The position numbers and the translations under genes were made by a program. This document shows, one piece after another, positions 1 through 14,400 of a stretch of 64,000 nucleotides of DNA. The DNA is taken from positions 4,902,761 through 4,966,760 of the forward strand of contig SSNP01000025.1 in the NCBI GenBank assembly GCA_006937955.1, given 5' to 3'. The stretch is from Pachypanchax playfairii (lineage: Eukaryota > Chordata > Actinopteri > Cyprinodontiformes > Aplocheilidae). The notes below the pieces were generated by a model. That model searched no databases. It was given only the letters and a program-made list of their open reading frames with translations, and was not told the DNA's origin. Every line of letters begins with the position of its first letter. The first letter of the stretch is position 1.

Positions 1-2379
1 GAGAAATCAAAATGTCAATAATAGTTTTAATTGATGCATGTTACATTCAATACCCATTGTGTTCCTTGCACACATAATTACAAACATACACACATTTTTT
101 GCCGTTTCAGATGCGGAATGCAACGGACAACTTGAAAATGCCTTAAGCTATCACATATTTACATATCTTCCACTTCTGTACATGGCAAGTCCTTAAATAC
201 GATCAAAACATTAGAGGAGTAACAAGATACAACGTGTGACTGATTGTGTGTAGTTTCTTTGAAGCGTATTTAATGTACTTTCCTTTCAAAAAAAGGCATG
301 TGCATACAGCACTGTCATAAAAAGTGAGTCACAATTAGACATGATAGGTTAAAAACTCCACAAGACCTCTTCTTCATTCATATTTCACAAGATAAAACTC
401 TTCCTTCAGCAGGGGTTTTCTTCCAAAATGCACAAAAGTACAAAAAGACAAGCTAACAAAAAAAAAAAAAAAAAACAATTAAAATGTGCTCAGTGCAATA
501 AGACTTTCCTATATACCAAGGAAACTATGAGGTGTTTGCCCTGTCCGATCTCTGTGATAAATAAATTCACATTGTTACAGGCAGACAGTCAGAGGGCTTC
601 AATCAAAACCAAGATACAGTGAATAAACAGTAACAAAAGATGCAAAGATAAAGTTCGACCACTGTTTGGGAAGGCAAAGACTGAAGGTGTCTGTAACTGA
701 AACTCATTGGGTTAAAAAATACAGCTTTAATCAAATAAACTGAGACACCGTACTGTGAAAAAGTCTTGAGTAACCTGTTGTTTCAAAAAGAATCAGAGTT
801 TGTGATTTTTAAAGTATTTAAAGTATTTTTAGATATTAACAGCCTTTTTTACCCGTTTGTAGTCAAGTCCTCAGACCTGTAGGGTCTGTATGTAACAGAA
901 CCTGATATTATTCATTCCTTGAAGACTTTATCACAAATGCTATTTGTTCCAATAGGTGTAGCTGGATTTACTGTGATAAGAAACAATAATGATGTCAAAT
1001 AAACTGTTTAACTTGAAAAAAACTGTTTGGTACCAGCAGTGAGGTTCTCAAATAATCCTAAATTTTGATTTTGACTTTCTGGGCAGCATACATTTAAAAC
1101 ATAGAGTGCTGCAAAATATAATTAAAAATAGCGTTGCTGTTTTTGAGCTGATGTATCTTTTTCATGCTTGAATGATTTAAAGTGAAACAAACTAAAATCC
1201 CATTTCACTGAAAACAGGTTAAAAAACATGAAGAAAGCAGAAGACATCCAAAAAAAACCTTTCAAATTCAAGAAAAGATGAGAAACCAGAGATCAAAGTT
1301 ACTTTAAAATATTACCAGAAAATCTGAAATCAGAAAATAATAAAAAGGTAGGGGCGGCACAAGACTTGGACTGTATGATGTTATTTTTTTTGCTAAATTA
1401 GTGAGTATTTTGGTTAAAGAATCCATCTTTAGGATCTTCTCTAGAGGAGTAAGACGCTTTAACTGCTATATTATTGTGTTGGCAAACCTAAAATCCATCT
1501 GTGATCATCCAAGATTAGCCCTGCGAGTGTGAAGTGCAAACTCCAGGAGCTCTGAAACAGCTCTAATCTGTAAACCCAGTAACAGTAATGTCTTATGGTC
1601 TCCATTTTTACTAAAGTGACAGAATTTCATTTTAATGCCACGAGCAGGGTTTGTGACCTCTTGTAGTGTTAACTGAAAGGCTAAACAAGCACACAAATGG
1701 CCACATGTGTACACACACAGTGTTGTACTGGTTGTGTGACAGAATGGCCATGTACAGAACACAAAATAACACCCACATTTAGGAAAATGAAAACAGGAAT
1801 CATAAATCATGTAAAACTACTTAAACATAGAAACGATATCTGTGTGCTCAGTCTGCTGCTTCAATCACCAAACGTGTGTTCGCACAAGGAAGACTATAGC
1901 GGCTGTTAGCAGGTGGATGTGAATCATTTGTTGTAAATTAGATTAAGAGTTGATTTTTTTTTTTTTTTGGCTGTGTGTGATGGACAGCATCAAACTGATC
2001 CTGACCTCATTTTCTCAGAGAAACGACCGACACCCCCGGGTTTAAAGAACAACCTCTTCAAAAGGCCAACAGTGTTACTAATGTATTGCATTTAAAGACA
2101 AGCAAAAACTCTTTTGCCACAAAGCATGAAATTAAACAAGGAGGGACAATTGCTGCTAAACTTCAGCCATTCACATCTCCACCGAGCGGCTGTAATTCAG
2201 TAATGCATGAGGGTTTTTTACCTTGGCATGGTTCTTGACACTTTGATCTCAGAGTCAAAGGCAAACAGTGTTGATATATGTAATCATATAAATACCAAAA
2301 TAGTACAGTATAAATATAAAGATTCTGTGTGTGTGTGAGTGCACGCACAGTTGTAAATGGTATCTAAGTTTGTAGTAAG

Positions 2380-2419
<40 letters not shown>

Positions 2420-2453
2420 CTCTTGTGAACCAGTGTGTGGACAGGACGGAGGA
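1..2453 (-). other. ralgapb: Probable ralgapb 3' untranslated region and downstream DNA
   Basis: This stretch follows the ralgapb stop codon on the minus strand. No conserved coding exon was recognised on either strand; the short open frames here resemble no family I know. It is AT-rich, has an A-run near 459-476 and a TG/CG microsatellite just after the stop. I saw no canonical AATAAA on the minus strand, only ATTAAA variants (plus-strand TTTAAT near 26, 269 and 725), so the transcript end is not fixed. Confidence 0.45.
2381..2420. repeat. (TG)n-(CG)n microsatellite
   Basis: About 17 TG units run directly into a short alternating GC tract, ending roughly 33 bp beyond the ralgapb stop codon, hence inside its 3' UTR. 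Alternating purine-pyrimidine tracts of this kind can adopt Z-DNA (known property) and are length-polymorphic in fish. Confidence 0.9.
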
Positions 2454-5400
2454 TTACAGGTGAGGCTTTTCGTCTCCGACCTCGTGGAAGAGTGAGGTGT
2501 AAAACTCAGGCTCTAGTTGCTTGTTACGGTAACGCTGGACAATCTCTGTTATTTTATGTTTTCGCCTCACATGTGGAGGGTTGTACAAGTCACTTTCCAG
2601 GCGCTTCCGTCTGCACACGTTGATGACAGTTTCACGTACAAGAAACCCTGGGAGGCGGACACAAAAACAAACAGATTATAAAGTGAAAGTAATAGAAATG
2701 TATTAAATCAAGTATATTTCATGTGCAATTCAAATATAGCCATAAATTTGAAAAATAGGCAATCGATAAATATGATCTGATTTTTTTGTTAGTGTTTTTT
2801 CTGAACAAAAATAAAACACGTTTTGGGTAAAGCAGGATAAATCCAGTCAAAGCAACTCATGAGTTACCTAGAGCTCTGCGGCTAACCACCATCCCGTCCA
2901 CGAGAGGAATCACCATGCCAAATTTGCCGACGGCTCCGTGCAACCGGATCCTGAAGAGTCCCGTCTTCAGAGGGTGAATGAAGATCAGAGGAATGTCCTT
3001 TTCCAGTAACCCTGACCTGCAGCGAGAAACAACCGTAAGAATAAGTTTAATTAGTAAAATTATGCAAAAACTGTATGAACCCTGGTTGAGAGAAAAGCAT
3101 GGACAATGAAAATAATTCACATTAAATTCAGATCGTTAGTCATTTTGTTGTTACATTTAGAGCCTTGGCCTCAGAGAACAATGCACCACGAGTACACTTG
3201 TTTTATATGGAATACTACTAATAACATCTGAGATATCAAACAAACTATTCATCAGCTTGCACCTGCATCACACAGTCTCACACTTCCATCATTTATTGGA
3301 TCATATGCATCATTACGTATAACTGCACATACAGCATGGACTTGTTTCCATCGGGTTAGTAACAACTGAACCAATGAAAATCAAACAAAAACAATAAAGG
3401 CCAGAGTTAATGAAGAGTAACGGGAAAATAAACTGCAATCTCATAAAACATTAGATTCTATATGAAGGCCAAAATCTGGAGCAGTGAGCTTGTTTTGTTT
3501 CTAAAGCTTGTGGTGAAGCTCGTTTGCCACATACAGTGGGGCAAAAAAGTATTTAGTCAGCCACCAATTGTGTAAGTTCTCCCACTTAAAAAGATCAGAG
3601 AGGCCTGTAATTTTCATCATAGGTATACCTCAACTATGAGAGACAAAATGAGGAAAAAAAATCCAGAAAATCACATTGTCTGATTTTTAAAGAATTTATT
3701 TGCAAATTATGGTGGAAAATAAGTATTTGGTCACCTACAAACAAGTAAGATTTCTGGCTTTCACAGACCTGTAACTTCTTTAAGAGGCTCCTCGGTCCTC
3801 CACTCATTACCTGTATTAATGGCACCTGTGTGAACTCGTTATCAGTATAAAAGACACCTGTCCACAACCTCAAACAGTCACGCTCCAAACTCCACTATGG
3901 CCAAGACCAAAGAGCTGTCAAAGGACACCAGAAACAAAATTGTAGACCTTCACCAGGCTGGGAAGACTGAATCTGCAATAGGTAAGCAGCTTGGTGTGAA
4001 GAAATCAACTGTGGGAGCAATTATTAGAAAATGGAAGACATACAAGACCACTGATAATCTCCCTCGATCTGGGGCTCCACGCAAGATCTCACCCCGTGGG
4101 GTCAAAATGATCACAAGAACGGTGAGCAAAAATCCCAGAACCACACGGAGGGACCTAGTGAATGACCTGCAGAGAGCTGGGACCAAAGTAACAAAGGCTA
4201 CCATCAGTAACACACTACGCCGCCAGGGACTCAAATCCTGCAGTGCCAGACGTGTCCCCCTGCTGAAGCCAGGACACGTCCAGGCCCGTCTGCGGTTTGC
4301 TAGAGAGCATTTGGATGATCCAGAAGAGGATTGGGAGAACATCATATGGTCAGATGAAACCAAAATAGAACTTTTTGGTAGAAACTCAACTTGTCGTGTT
4401 TGGAGGGGAAAGAATGCTGAGTTGGATCCAAAGAACACCATACCTACTGTAAAGCATGGGGGTGGAAACATCATGCTTTGGGGCTGTTTTTCTGCAAGGG
4501 GACCAGGACGACTGATCCGTGTAAAGGAAAGAATGAATGGGGCCATGTATCGTAAGATTTTGAGTGAAAACCTCCTTCCATCAGCAAGGGCATTGAAAAT
4601 GAGACGTGGCTGGGTCTTTCAGCATGACAATGATCCCAAACACACCGCCCGGGCAACGAAGGAGTGGCTTCGTAAGAAGCATTTCAAGGTCCTGGAGTGG
4701 CCTAGCCAGTCTCCAGATCTCAACCCCATAGAAAATCTCTGGAGGGAGTTGAAAGTCCGTGTTGCCCAGCGTCAGCCCCAAAACATCACTGCTCTAGAGG
4801 AGATCTGCATGGAGGAATGGGCCAAAATACCAGCAACAGTGTGTGAAAACCTTGTGAAGACTTACAGAAAACGTTTGACCTCTGTCATTGCCAACAAAGG
4901 CTATATAACAAAGTATTGAGATTAACTTTTGTTATTGACCAAATACTTATTTTCCACCATAATTTGCAAATAAATTCTTTAAAAATCAGACAATGTGATT
5001 TTCTGGATTTTTTTCCTCATTTTGTCTCTCATAGTTGAGGTATACCTATGATGAAAATTACAGGCCTCTCTGATCTTTTTAAGTGGGAGAACTTACACAA
5101 TTGGTGGCTGACTAAATACTTTTTTGCCCCACTGTAAGTAACGACCCGAGGGGAAATGAACATACCGCTCTGACACGCCAGCTCTCAGGGAAACTTTTAC
5201 AACACTTTAAATCTAAAGTTAACATTTAGAAATCTAAACAATGATCCTGGACTGTTAGAATATTAGTTGTGTTGCTAATAAAATAATTTTCTTTAGATGA
5301 CTTTTAATCCCGTAGTTTAGTTGTTGCTTTTTTCACTTCCAGACTCGATGGTTTGTACTCAGGGATTAAACAAACAGAAATCGTTGACCTGTAAGTTCAG

Positions 5401-8400
5401 TTCTAACATTTCTACACTAGTCTCCGGGTTGTTTTATTTTGGAATTAAATTTAAGACGATGATTTTTGTTTTTAAAGTTTTAATTGGACTTGCTCCACCT
5501 TACATCAGAGAACTGATACATCTCAGCTCAGTTTCTTTTGGAGGTTCCAAGGGCCAAAAAAACATTAGGGTGATTGTGCATTTGCTCTCGGCCCCAAAAC
5601 TATGGAACAGTTTAGAAGGGCCACTGACCTGACAGTTTTTAAAACGCTGGTTAAGTCAGTTGGTTGGAAGCTTCTTTTTAAACTTAGTTCTTAAAGTTTT
5701 TGTTTTCTGTGTCACGTCTTGTCATCATTTTTATTTACTTTTATAGAAATGCAAATAAAATGCACTTTTCATTTGGGACACTTCACCCACAGAACAATTG
5801 TGATTGTTCTGGCCCACTTCTTTTTCTACCCATTTTTGCACACACCATATGAACACTTCCTGTTTTGCACTGGAGGTTTAAAACACAGCTTTGCAAAACA
5901 CTTTTTTTCTTCTTCCTTTTTGCACCTGGCAACAACAGATTCATGAACAAACGACAGCTTCTTCATACAGCAACAAAGTGCTTTGCGGGTGAACATCTCG
6001 GTACCTGCAGGAAGTGCTGTTGCTCATGCTAGCCTCTAAGCCTGTGCTGGTTTCCGCCAAAAGATCAGACAACGGGAAGTTCTCTAGAAACACAAAACAA
6101 TAACATACATGTATCAGTTAATTTAGCATCATTAGCTTACTTTAAACCTTCTGACACTTCTTAAATAAGAAGGCTGATATATTTTAACAGCAAATATTGC
6201 ACATATAAAGTCTGAAAATATCTTGGAGATATATATATCGACCGAAACCAGCATTTAATGGTACCCAGATAAATAAAAAGAGCATGTGCTTACCAATGTC
6301 ATCAAAACGTTCCACCCAAACTACAAAAACCTTCGTTTCAGGGCCCAGCTGGGGATAAGGCTTCCCGGTCGATGACCTCTTTGTCTTTATCAAGGGACTC
6401 AGCTGCACAAACAAGATAATTCAGTAAGTTTGCAGAAGGAATACATTAAGAATAAATAAATATTCACATTCAATGAATCAACCCATATCGTTTCAGAAGT
6501 AAAATTGGACCTTTTTGGCCGACTCCAAGTTCTCAGAATGGTTGGGGAACAGTTCCAGTGTGAGACTGTGTTGTTTCAGTATTCCAGGCATGAGGTCTGT
6601 GTTGCTGTCTGCCTCCACTGTGGAGTCACTGTGCACTGAAGACTCCTCTGTATAACACCAAAGACCAAAAGCAAGGTCAACCGTCTTTATCTTTTACAAA
6701 CCTATGAACTCATAAAACTACTGAAACCATCAAATACAAACCTGAATTTTCAGTTAAGGATGGAACAACAAAAGCAATCTCAGTCAAAGCATCTGCATAG
6801 TACAAAACCTTCTTCTCTCCATTGAACACCGAACCGCCCGTGTCCTCGGGACCAGCTGCTTCCTCTAATACACAGACATTGTTACAGTGCTATTTATTTC
6901 ACATATGATATAATAAATTTATCCAAAGTCATCTCTTTATGTAGCAAAGCATAAGAATACCTGCTTGCTGTATATCATTGTTGTCGAAGCAGGAATTCAG
7001 AGACCAGCTGGTGTCTAGGTGTCCTGTCCATCCTGGGTGGTGCCCCACGTCCACAGGCCAGCCCAAGGACATCAAGAACTCCAAAAAGTGAGACTGGACT
7101 GTAGCTGATGACTCCACATTCCTCAAAATCTGATTTTTGAAGAGAATAAATAATAAAGAAAACTGTTCACAAACAGTAAGAAGAGCTAAATGTCAGCATG
7201 TGGATATTATGAAGTTACATTCAAGCCATTCTACTTGTGGTTAAATGTCAATAAAATGGTCTGCTGTCTCCTTGGATTTCTAAAACTAAACTGACCAAAA
7301 ACCAGTGAGCTCAATAAAACGAGGTCTGTTCCCTCACCTCAGAGCTGCTTTTCTGTCCAGCCCTCACATAGAAAATAAAGACAGTGTCAAATGGTCGACA
7401 GGGAAGCAAGTCCAGGTAGTTGATGTCATCAAAAAACCCTGGCAGGGATGAGTCCAGGCCAATAAGATGAGGAGGTAGACGACTGTTGTTGGGTTCCTAT
7501 TCATAATGAGTAAATACATGTAAAATGAAAGTAAAATTCATTCAGTGATTTTCTAATAAGTCACGAAAAACTTAACAGGTGAGTCACTTTGACCAACCTT
7601 CAGAGCCTCTAGAGACAGAAAGCCAAATTGAGACAGGAAGAGGCGTGCTGTCTGGAACTCCTGTGAAGGTGGAGGGGGTTTGCATTCTGTCTGAGGGTCT
7701 GGGAAAGACTTGGACTTCAAGATTTCCTCACTGTGTCGCTCCAAAGTATTCTCATACTCTATCTGCTTGGTCATCAGAATACGAAGCTTGTCATGCTGAA
7801 TTTCCAGCTGAAAAGGAGATTTAGAAAAACAGATATGAACATGCCTAATGAGAAGCGCTACATGGAATAAAATAAGCATTAATCCCCTCAGGAGAAGTCC
7901 CAGAGCTCAAAAATGATATGAAAACCAGTTACTGGTGGTTTAAGAGTCAAGAAGATCACATCTAAAATTTGAGAAAGATCTACATTTAAAACTTGAACAA
8001 GATAATCCAGTTTAACAGCCCTTCAAAAAATAATTCAAGAAAATAAACCAAATTGTGTCTTTTTAAGTGTTTATTTAGGCACCAATTCAAAGCAGTTTAA
8101 GGATTTCAATAAACTGAACATTTTCTGCGAGGGCTGTGCACTGGATTGAGATGAAATATATGTAGTACCAAACCAGCTAGTTTCACCGTTTCAAAAGAAA
8201 CACCCAAGTCAAATATTTTTCTTTCCAAAAACTCACATGGGGATAATTACTCATCAGTAAACGTGTGGGTTCTGATTCATCCTCCCAGCCCATACAACCC
8301 ACCTGAGTTTGTACAACAACAAATATCAGAAATGAATTTGCAACACAGCTCTGTTTCAGCCAGAAACTCAGCGAGTTCTGAGCCACTTCACTTCTGTTAG

Positions 8401-11400
8401 GGTCATGAGTGAAGGTTTAACAGATAAATGTTCTCTCACCTCCTTACTGACAATATCGTCCAGGTCAGGAATGCTGACATCAGCTTTAACAAGAGGGATC
8501 TTATCAACCTCTTCTGGGAAAGGCCTTTGCTTGACATTGTACTTGATGCCCACGTCATTGTTGGGTGTTGGGCGGACCTCGGGAACAAACATCTGATGTA
8601 GGGAGAGACAGGAAGACAGCTATGGAGCAAAGTTGCAATATCAGAATAAAAGATATGAAGACAGAAGCTTTAGATAGCAATAATTTAACTTATTATTTCT
8701 GAGATTAATTTCAGTGTCATGTGATCTCACCCTCTGATTGGCCCGAGCGCATCTTGGTTGATGGAAGAGCTGCATTGTCCAGGCATGTCGTCCAGCTGTC
8801 CCTCGAATTAAAACAGTCACTGATGGACTTGGGTCTGCAAGTAAAAATTGTATTTATCAAGAAATAAGATCTTTTACTTCCACATACTAATCAGACAAAT
8901 TAAACGGGAGCTGTGTATAGCTACTGACTCTGCTCATTGCCAAGAGGTTGCTCCAGCATGGCCAGGATAACAGAGTTGTCCAGGACAAAGTAGCGAAAAT
9001 TGCTGACTCCTGTGGCACTTAGTCTGGCATAGCGAATCAAGGTGTCTTCATTTAGCAGGCTGCAGGTTGAAGCAGGTCCACTGGGAGAAGGGAAGGCCCC
9101 CAACACCTGCATGATACTGGGGGACACCACAAAAAACACAAACAAATACAAAAATGTGGGTCAGTGAACACAAGATACTTCATGCTCAAAACAGGAACTG
9201 GAAAAACAAAAAACTGTAGACATTTGGAATACTTTTGGTGTGTCTGACAATACATCCAATCTCATGGAAATTTCCTGGTTATTTGGCAAACAAAAACACA
9301 CTATTAGTGTTAAAGCACTTTAAAAAATTTTAAACAAGATAACTGTCTAAGTCTGAGGAAAAAAGGTCCTGGAGACAATAAAAAAAAAGATTTGCTGCAG
9401 TTAAATTGTCATGTTATTCATGTCAAAGTATTTTAATTCTGAGTTTAGTTTAGTCAATTCAGTGCAATAGTAGTGACATGCTTTGACAGATTTAATGCAA
9501 AAGATCTAATAGGCTTTGTTACACTTATTTCAATAAAATAAAAGACCACTGGATCTCAATCAAAACATCTCACCAGGACAAAGTTGCTTCTGCAGCATCC
9601 TTCACCCTCATTGAAGCAGGGTTGTGCTCCTTCTCCCCTTTATGACGAACTTCCTGTTCATGACGGGATTTACTGCCAGAGATTCCCAGTTCTACTATCT
9701 CCAACACTTCCATTAAACAATCCTATTAAAAATAGAAACATTCATTAACCAACAAAAGTTTCAATTGTCTGAGTTCAACAATACAGCCAAGACCAGTTTT
9801 AAAGTCAGTCCTTGAACTTGCCTTCTCATCCAACATGTCAGGATGCTCTGTGAGCCACACACACAGAAACTGGAAGGCAGCTACAATCATGGAGTGAAGA
9901 TCTCTTGACTGAAGAGGAGCAGGACGACTACACTGGTACACAATATACCCACATATAGAACTGACAGCTCGTTTACGCTCTCCTGAATCTACTCCCACCT
10001 TTACCTGATTAGGAGAAATCAAGAGACAATGTCACTGTTTACTATGAGTAACTGTTTTTGAGTGTTTGTTTAAAAAACTACCACGCAGGTTATAAGTGTG
10101 TCTTTACAACAGGTCAGATGAGGTCACTCTAACAGTTATAAATGTGAACACACACACTTAGAGCTGTTTACTGGAGATCAAACCCACTAAGGATGTATTT
10201 CATGAGCTGTTTGTAGTGTTGGGTGTTTGCTTCACCTTAGCAAGCCCAGCTAGAAGCTCCAGGGCAGCGAGGGAAATGCTCATGTCTTGTCTCCACTGCG
10301 AATTGAGCCTCTGAGTGACGAGGTGGATGCTGCGCACCAGCAGACCTGCCGCAGTATCTGGAAAAGCTAGACCATATAACACCCCGAAATACCAAACACC
10401 GCAAGAACAGAGCAATGCAGGGTTAAAGCAACAAGCTCAAATGTTACACAGCAGAAATGTGCAGGGTGCCCATTTAATAAATATTTCTTGTTAAAAACAA
10501 CATGCATTTCAAGGTCTAAAAATAGCACCGCACACAATAACTCACAACATGTATAAGACATTTTAAACAAACTCAGTATCATGACAAAGTATTGTCAACA
10601 CACATTTAAAAAAATATATTTATATATACACATTTAAAACACATGTATTTAAAAATAATCCAATAATATAAAATTAACTTTCTCTAAAACCCTGACTATA
10701 ACTACTCACATGGCCATGTGTCAGTTTACACCATTGTTAAAGGCATTAAACTACAACACGGAAGCAAAAAAATCTAGTAATACAAATGCTGAACCACGTA
10801 AATTGTGTAGCTTACAAACTGCACAGTATTTGGTAAAAATATGTAAAACTATAAGGAAATATTTCAGTAGAAAGTTTAGACTTAATAATGATGTAAATGC
10901 ATTACATCACTCAATGCTGCAAGCAAAAGAGCAAATCACTTTTCATTGGCCAAAGGTTTTGTAATCATTCAGGAAAAAGAAATATAACAGACTGTTATGA
11001 GGTCAGAACAAGGACAGCTAAAGTTAAAACTGTAAATAACTCTTATCACCACACCCCTTCTTAAATATTGTATTGCATCTTAATGAGACTTAAAAATAAA
11101 ACATGAGTTAATAATCTATTGAAGTCCATTTTTATGTCTTACTGGAGCTATTTTTGTTAAAATGTTTAATGCAAGTACAAATTTTCCATTCTATGTTTTT
11201 TTTTCCAATACCAAACTTTAAAAAAAAAAAACATGTCAATACTGACATTATTCTGGCCCCATAAAACAAGATAGTTTTAGATCTTTCACAAGCATTTAGG
11301 GCATCACAGCAAACAACTAAAATCACCTACAAAGACATTTTACCCAGCGCTTCTTAACTCTGTAAACCACTTTAACCACGTTAGCTACAAAGAACATTAG

Positions 11401-14400
11401 AGTTAGTTTAATCACTCCGTTGTATTGATTAGAACACAAACAACACCTTTAATAATCAAGCCTGTTAGGCATCATCAGACCAAAGCAGCATTACTGTATT
11501 AATTGATGAGAGGAGCAGCCGTATGTCTCACCATAGTCTCTGAGCAGAGCCTGAGTGGGACGCTCAGAGTCTGGACTGGTGGCCTCCATGCTGCCTCCGC
11601 TGGTAAAGCTGATGCCACTGTTGGTTCGACTGTGACCTCTCAGTGTCACGTGACTCCCATCTATGCTACCCTAAAACCACAACAACACAGTTCACAGTTC
11701 ATCAGCCAGTTCGGGTCTAATATTTTAAATTTCTGATAATTTAATGTGAAATCAAGAGCAATCCGGGCCTTACGGTTTCAGTCTGTGCTCCTATGGACTC
11801 TAACAAAGCTGAATCTTGTACAATATTTAGCATTGCACCTAAGAAAGAAACAATAAAAAATAGAACTTAAAATATATATTTTTAAAAAATGATTATTTAC
11901 AAAGAATACTCAGTGGCAAAGTAACCAGATAAAAAGGAGTAAAGGCTGAAACAGGTACCCAGAATAAGCTGTGTGTTTGTGGGGTCGGTCTCAGTCTGCA
12001 GCGCTCCAATAAGGACGTTGACAAGACGTAGCCTCAGTGACAGGAAAGACACAGGCTGGTCATGAGGCCATCCATCCTCTTCATTGAACTTCCCCTCCAA
12101 CAGAACCTAAGGTGCACAATGCAAACATCTTCATCCGCTTCGGTTTTAGCTTGGAAAGTAAAATGGACTAGCTTCCAGTCTTAATTTTTAAATTTCATAT
12201 GAAAGTGTTTCTTTAACGTGTTAGGAAAAACTATGACAGAAAAATCTGTTGATTTTAATGTTTTATAGTGATAAAAACAAAGTGACGAATGAAACTGAGC
12301 GTTCAATTCATCCTGTTTGGAACAAAAGACGACAGATAAAGGTGCTACAACCAGTTATGTAAAATTTATACTGGTGCCAAGTGAACAGAAGAAACATGTT
12401 ATTAAATAAAATATCTGCTTGGCAAGTAATATTTACCTAAAATTCTTGGCTGCAAAAGCCCAATTAAGAACCAGGGATTTTTTTTGTAAGACAAGAACTT
12501 TAAGCTCTTGCCTATTATGAAAACATCAAGTCTTAAGGAGTTGTTAAAAACTGAAAAGACGCAAACTAATGTATATTTCACAGGTGAAGAATTTTAAAAG
12601 ACCTCAGAGAAAAAAACAGGACAAAATGCTAAAAAAAAATCCAACACCCACTAAACCCTGCATTAAAAATAACATACTTTTTTCTTAAAAGAAGTAATTT
12701 GTACCTCTGATTTGATGTTGCCGAAGTGATGTGGCAGCGGCAGCATGGCAAGAAGAATGTTAATGGAAGCTCTCCTCAAATCAGTAGGATTTACATACAT
12801 CTTGAATTTGGACAACTCTCTAAAAATGATAATAAAGACAACAACAAACCTTCAGAAATGGAAGAAATTAAAAATACAGACAAACTTAATCTTGTTATTT
12901 AGTGAAATCACGACACATTGAAGTGTAATTCATCAAACTGATCTTTTACTCATAGTAAACGACTGAAAAAAAGGAAATCATCCATCAGGTTTAATAATCT
13001 ACAAGTCAAACCTGTCTGGCACAATCGTCTCCAAAGCAGCTATGAAATAGGGCACTACAACGTTGATGCCCTTCAGGTCGGTACAGAAGAGGGAGGATGA
13101 GTTGAGAATGATTGAAGCCAGAACTGTTCTGCAGATGAAATCAGATATCTGCAGACCCTGAATCAGGACCATGTAGAACCTGTAGATAAGAGAAGAGGAA
13201 CAGGTGAATGTTACATAACTCACCTGTTGTTACAGTTAATTACTTCTAATGGAAGTAGAATCATGCTACCATATCTGGTTTTATGACCCAGGTAGAATTA
13301 TAACTTAATAACAGAAAAAGTTTACTACCTGGACAGGTAAACAGGAAGAATATCCTCTCCAGTTTTTTTGCTACAGAAAATGCGACAGAGTGTCCCACAG
13401 GCCTCGGCTCTTCCTGCCTCGTAGCTCTCAGGAAACTCATTGATATCAAACAACGGGTTGGGCACCATGGAGTCAGTGGACATTTGTGAACCCTTCCTTC
13501 TCAGCTCCAAACTTACTTGAGTGGCTATCGCTGCAGGAAGTGTGCAAAAACAGAGTGAAAGAATCTTGAATTGACATGCGTTCAATCTCATACATGCAAG
13601 TATGGCAAACAGGCAAACAGACACACTCTACCGTATGTGCACAATAAAAGGCAACAGTAGAAACTGAAAACATTAAAGCAAAAAAGCAGACATTTATTCA
13701 CTTTTACAAAAGAGAAGAAAAACTTTGATTCCAAAGTGACACTCACACCCTATGAAAGCATTCGGTAAAGGAAACTCTGACACAAAGAGTTTGCCATACA
13801 AGTTCAATCAACCACTGTTACAAACATGTAGTGAACTAGAGCTAAACTGTGTCATTCACATGCATGTCCACAATGCAAAGTCCCTGTGTCAGTTTTCTTT
13901 ATGTTGCAGTTTTAAGATGGTCACTTCAAGTACAGATCATTCACTTCATGCACAGAGGCACGAAAACCAATCAAATCACAACTCAAGAAAACCGACAAAA
14001 CAAAAAATTAATGACAAAAACTAAAACATCAATGCTGAAGTTGAGGGGGGTCTGAAACGCAATAATACAGATTAGCATGAATTTTTAAATAAATGAAATG
14101 AGGTGACATTATCAAAAACTGGCAAGATTTATTCATGGCTGAGACAAATGGTCGGTTGGTGAAACCCATTTCATCACCTTTAGAGAAACGCTGGAAGAAT
14201 GCTGGTAAATTTAATATATGGCGAGGAATGGGGACAGAAAAACGATGATGTAATGGCAATGATAATGAGGAATTCAACTGAGAAGCAGGAAATTTTGTCA
14301 AGAAACACAAATCAAGTGAGGAAAAAAAAAAGCTGCCATTCCTACTTACAAGATTTATAAGAAAGGAGAATTTGGATAAAAGAGGCTGCAAGATAACAGA

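Larger units (their letters stand above)
3534..5134 (+). mobile_element. Complete Tc1-like DNA transposon, copy 1
   Basis: A 1601-bp element with long inverted terminal repeats beginning CAGTGGGGCAAAAAAG, flanked by the TA target duplication expected of the Tc1/mariner superfamily (3532-3533 and 5135-5136). It encodes one uninterrupted transposase on the plus strand. It sits inside ralgapb intron 27 (between exons 6083-6005 and 3016-2868), antisense to the host gene. It is nearly identical to the second copy at 32635-34236. Confidence 0.97.

Noticed and set aside
3950..4546. 198-codon minus-strand frame (and its twin at 33224-33820)
   Set aside because: Shadow of the Tc1 transposase on the opposite strand; repeated in both copies only because the element is.
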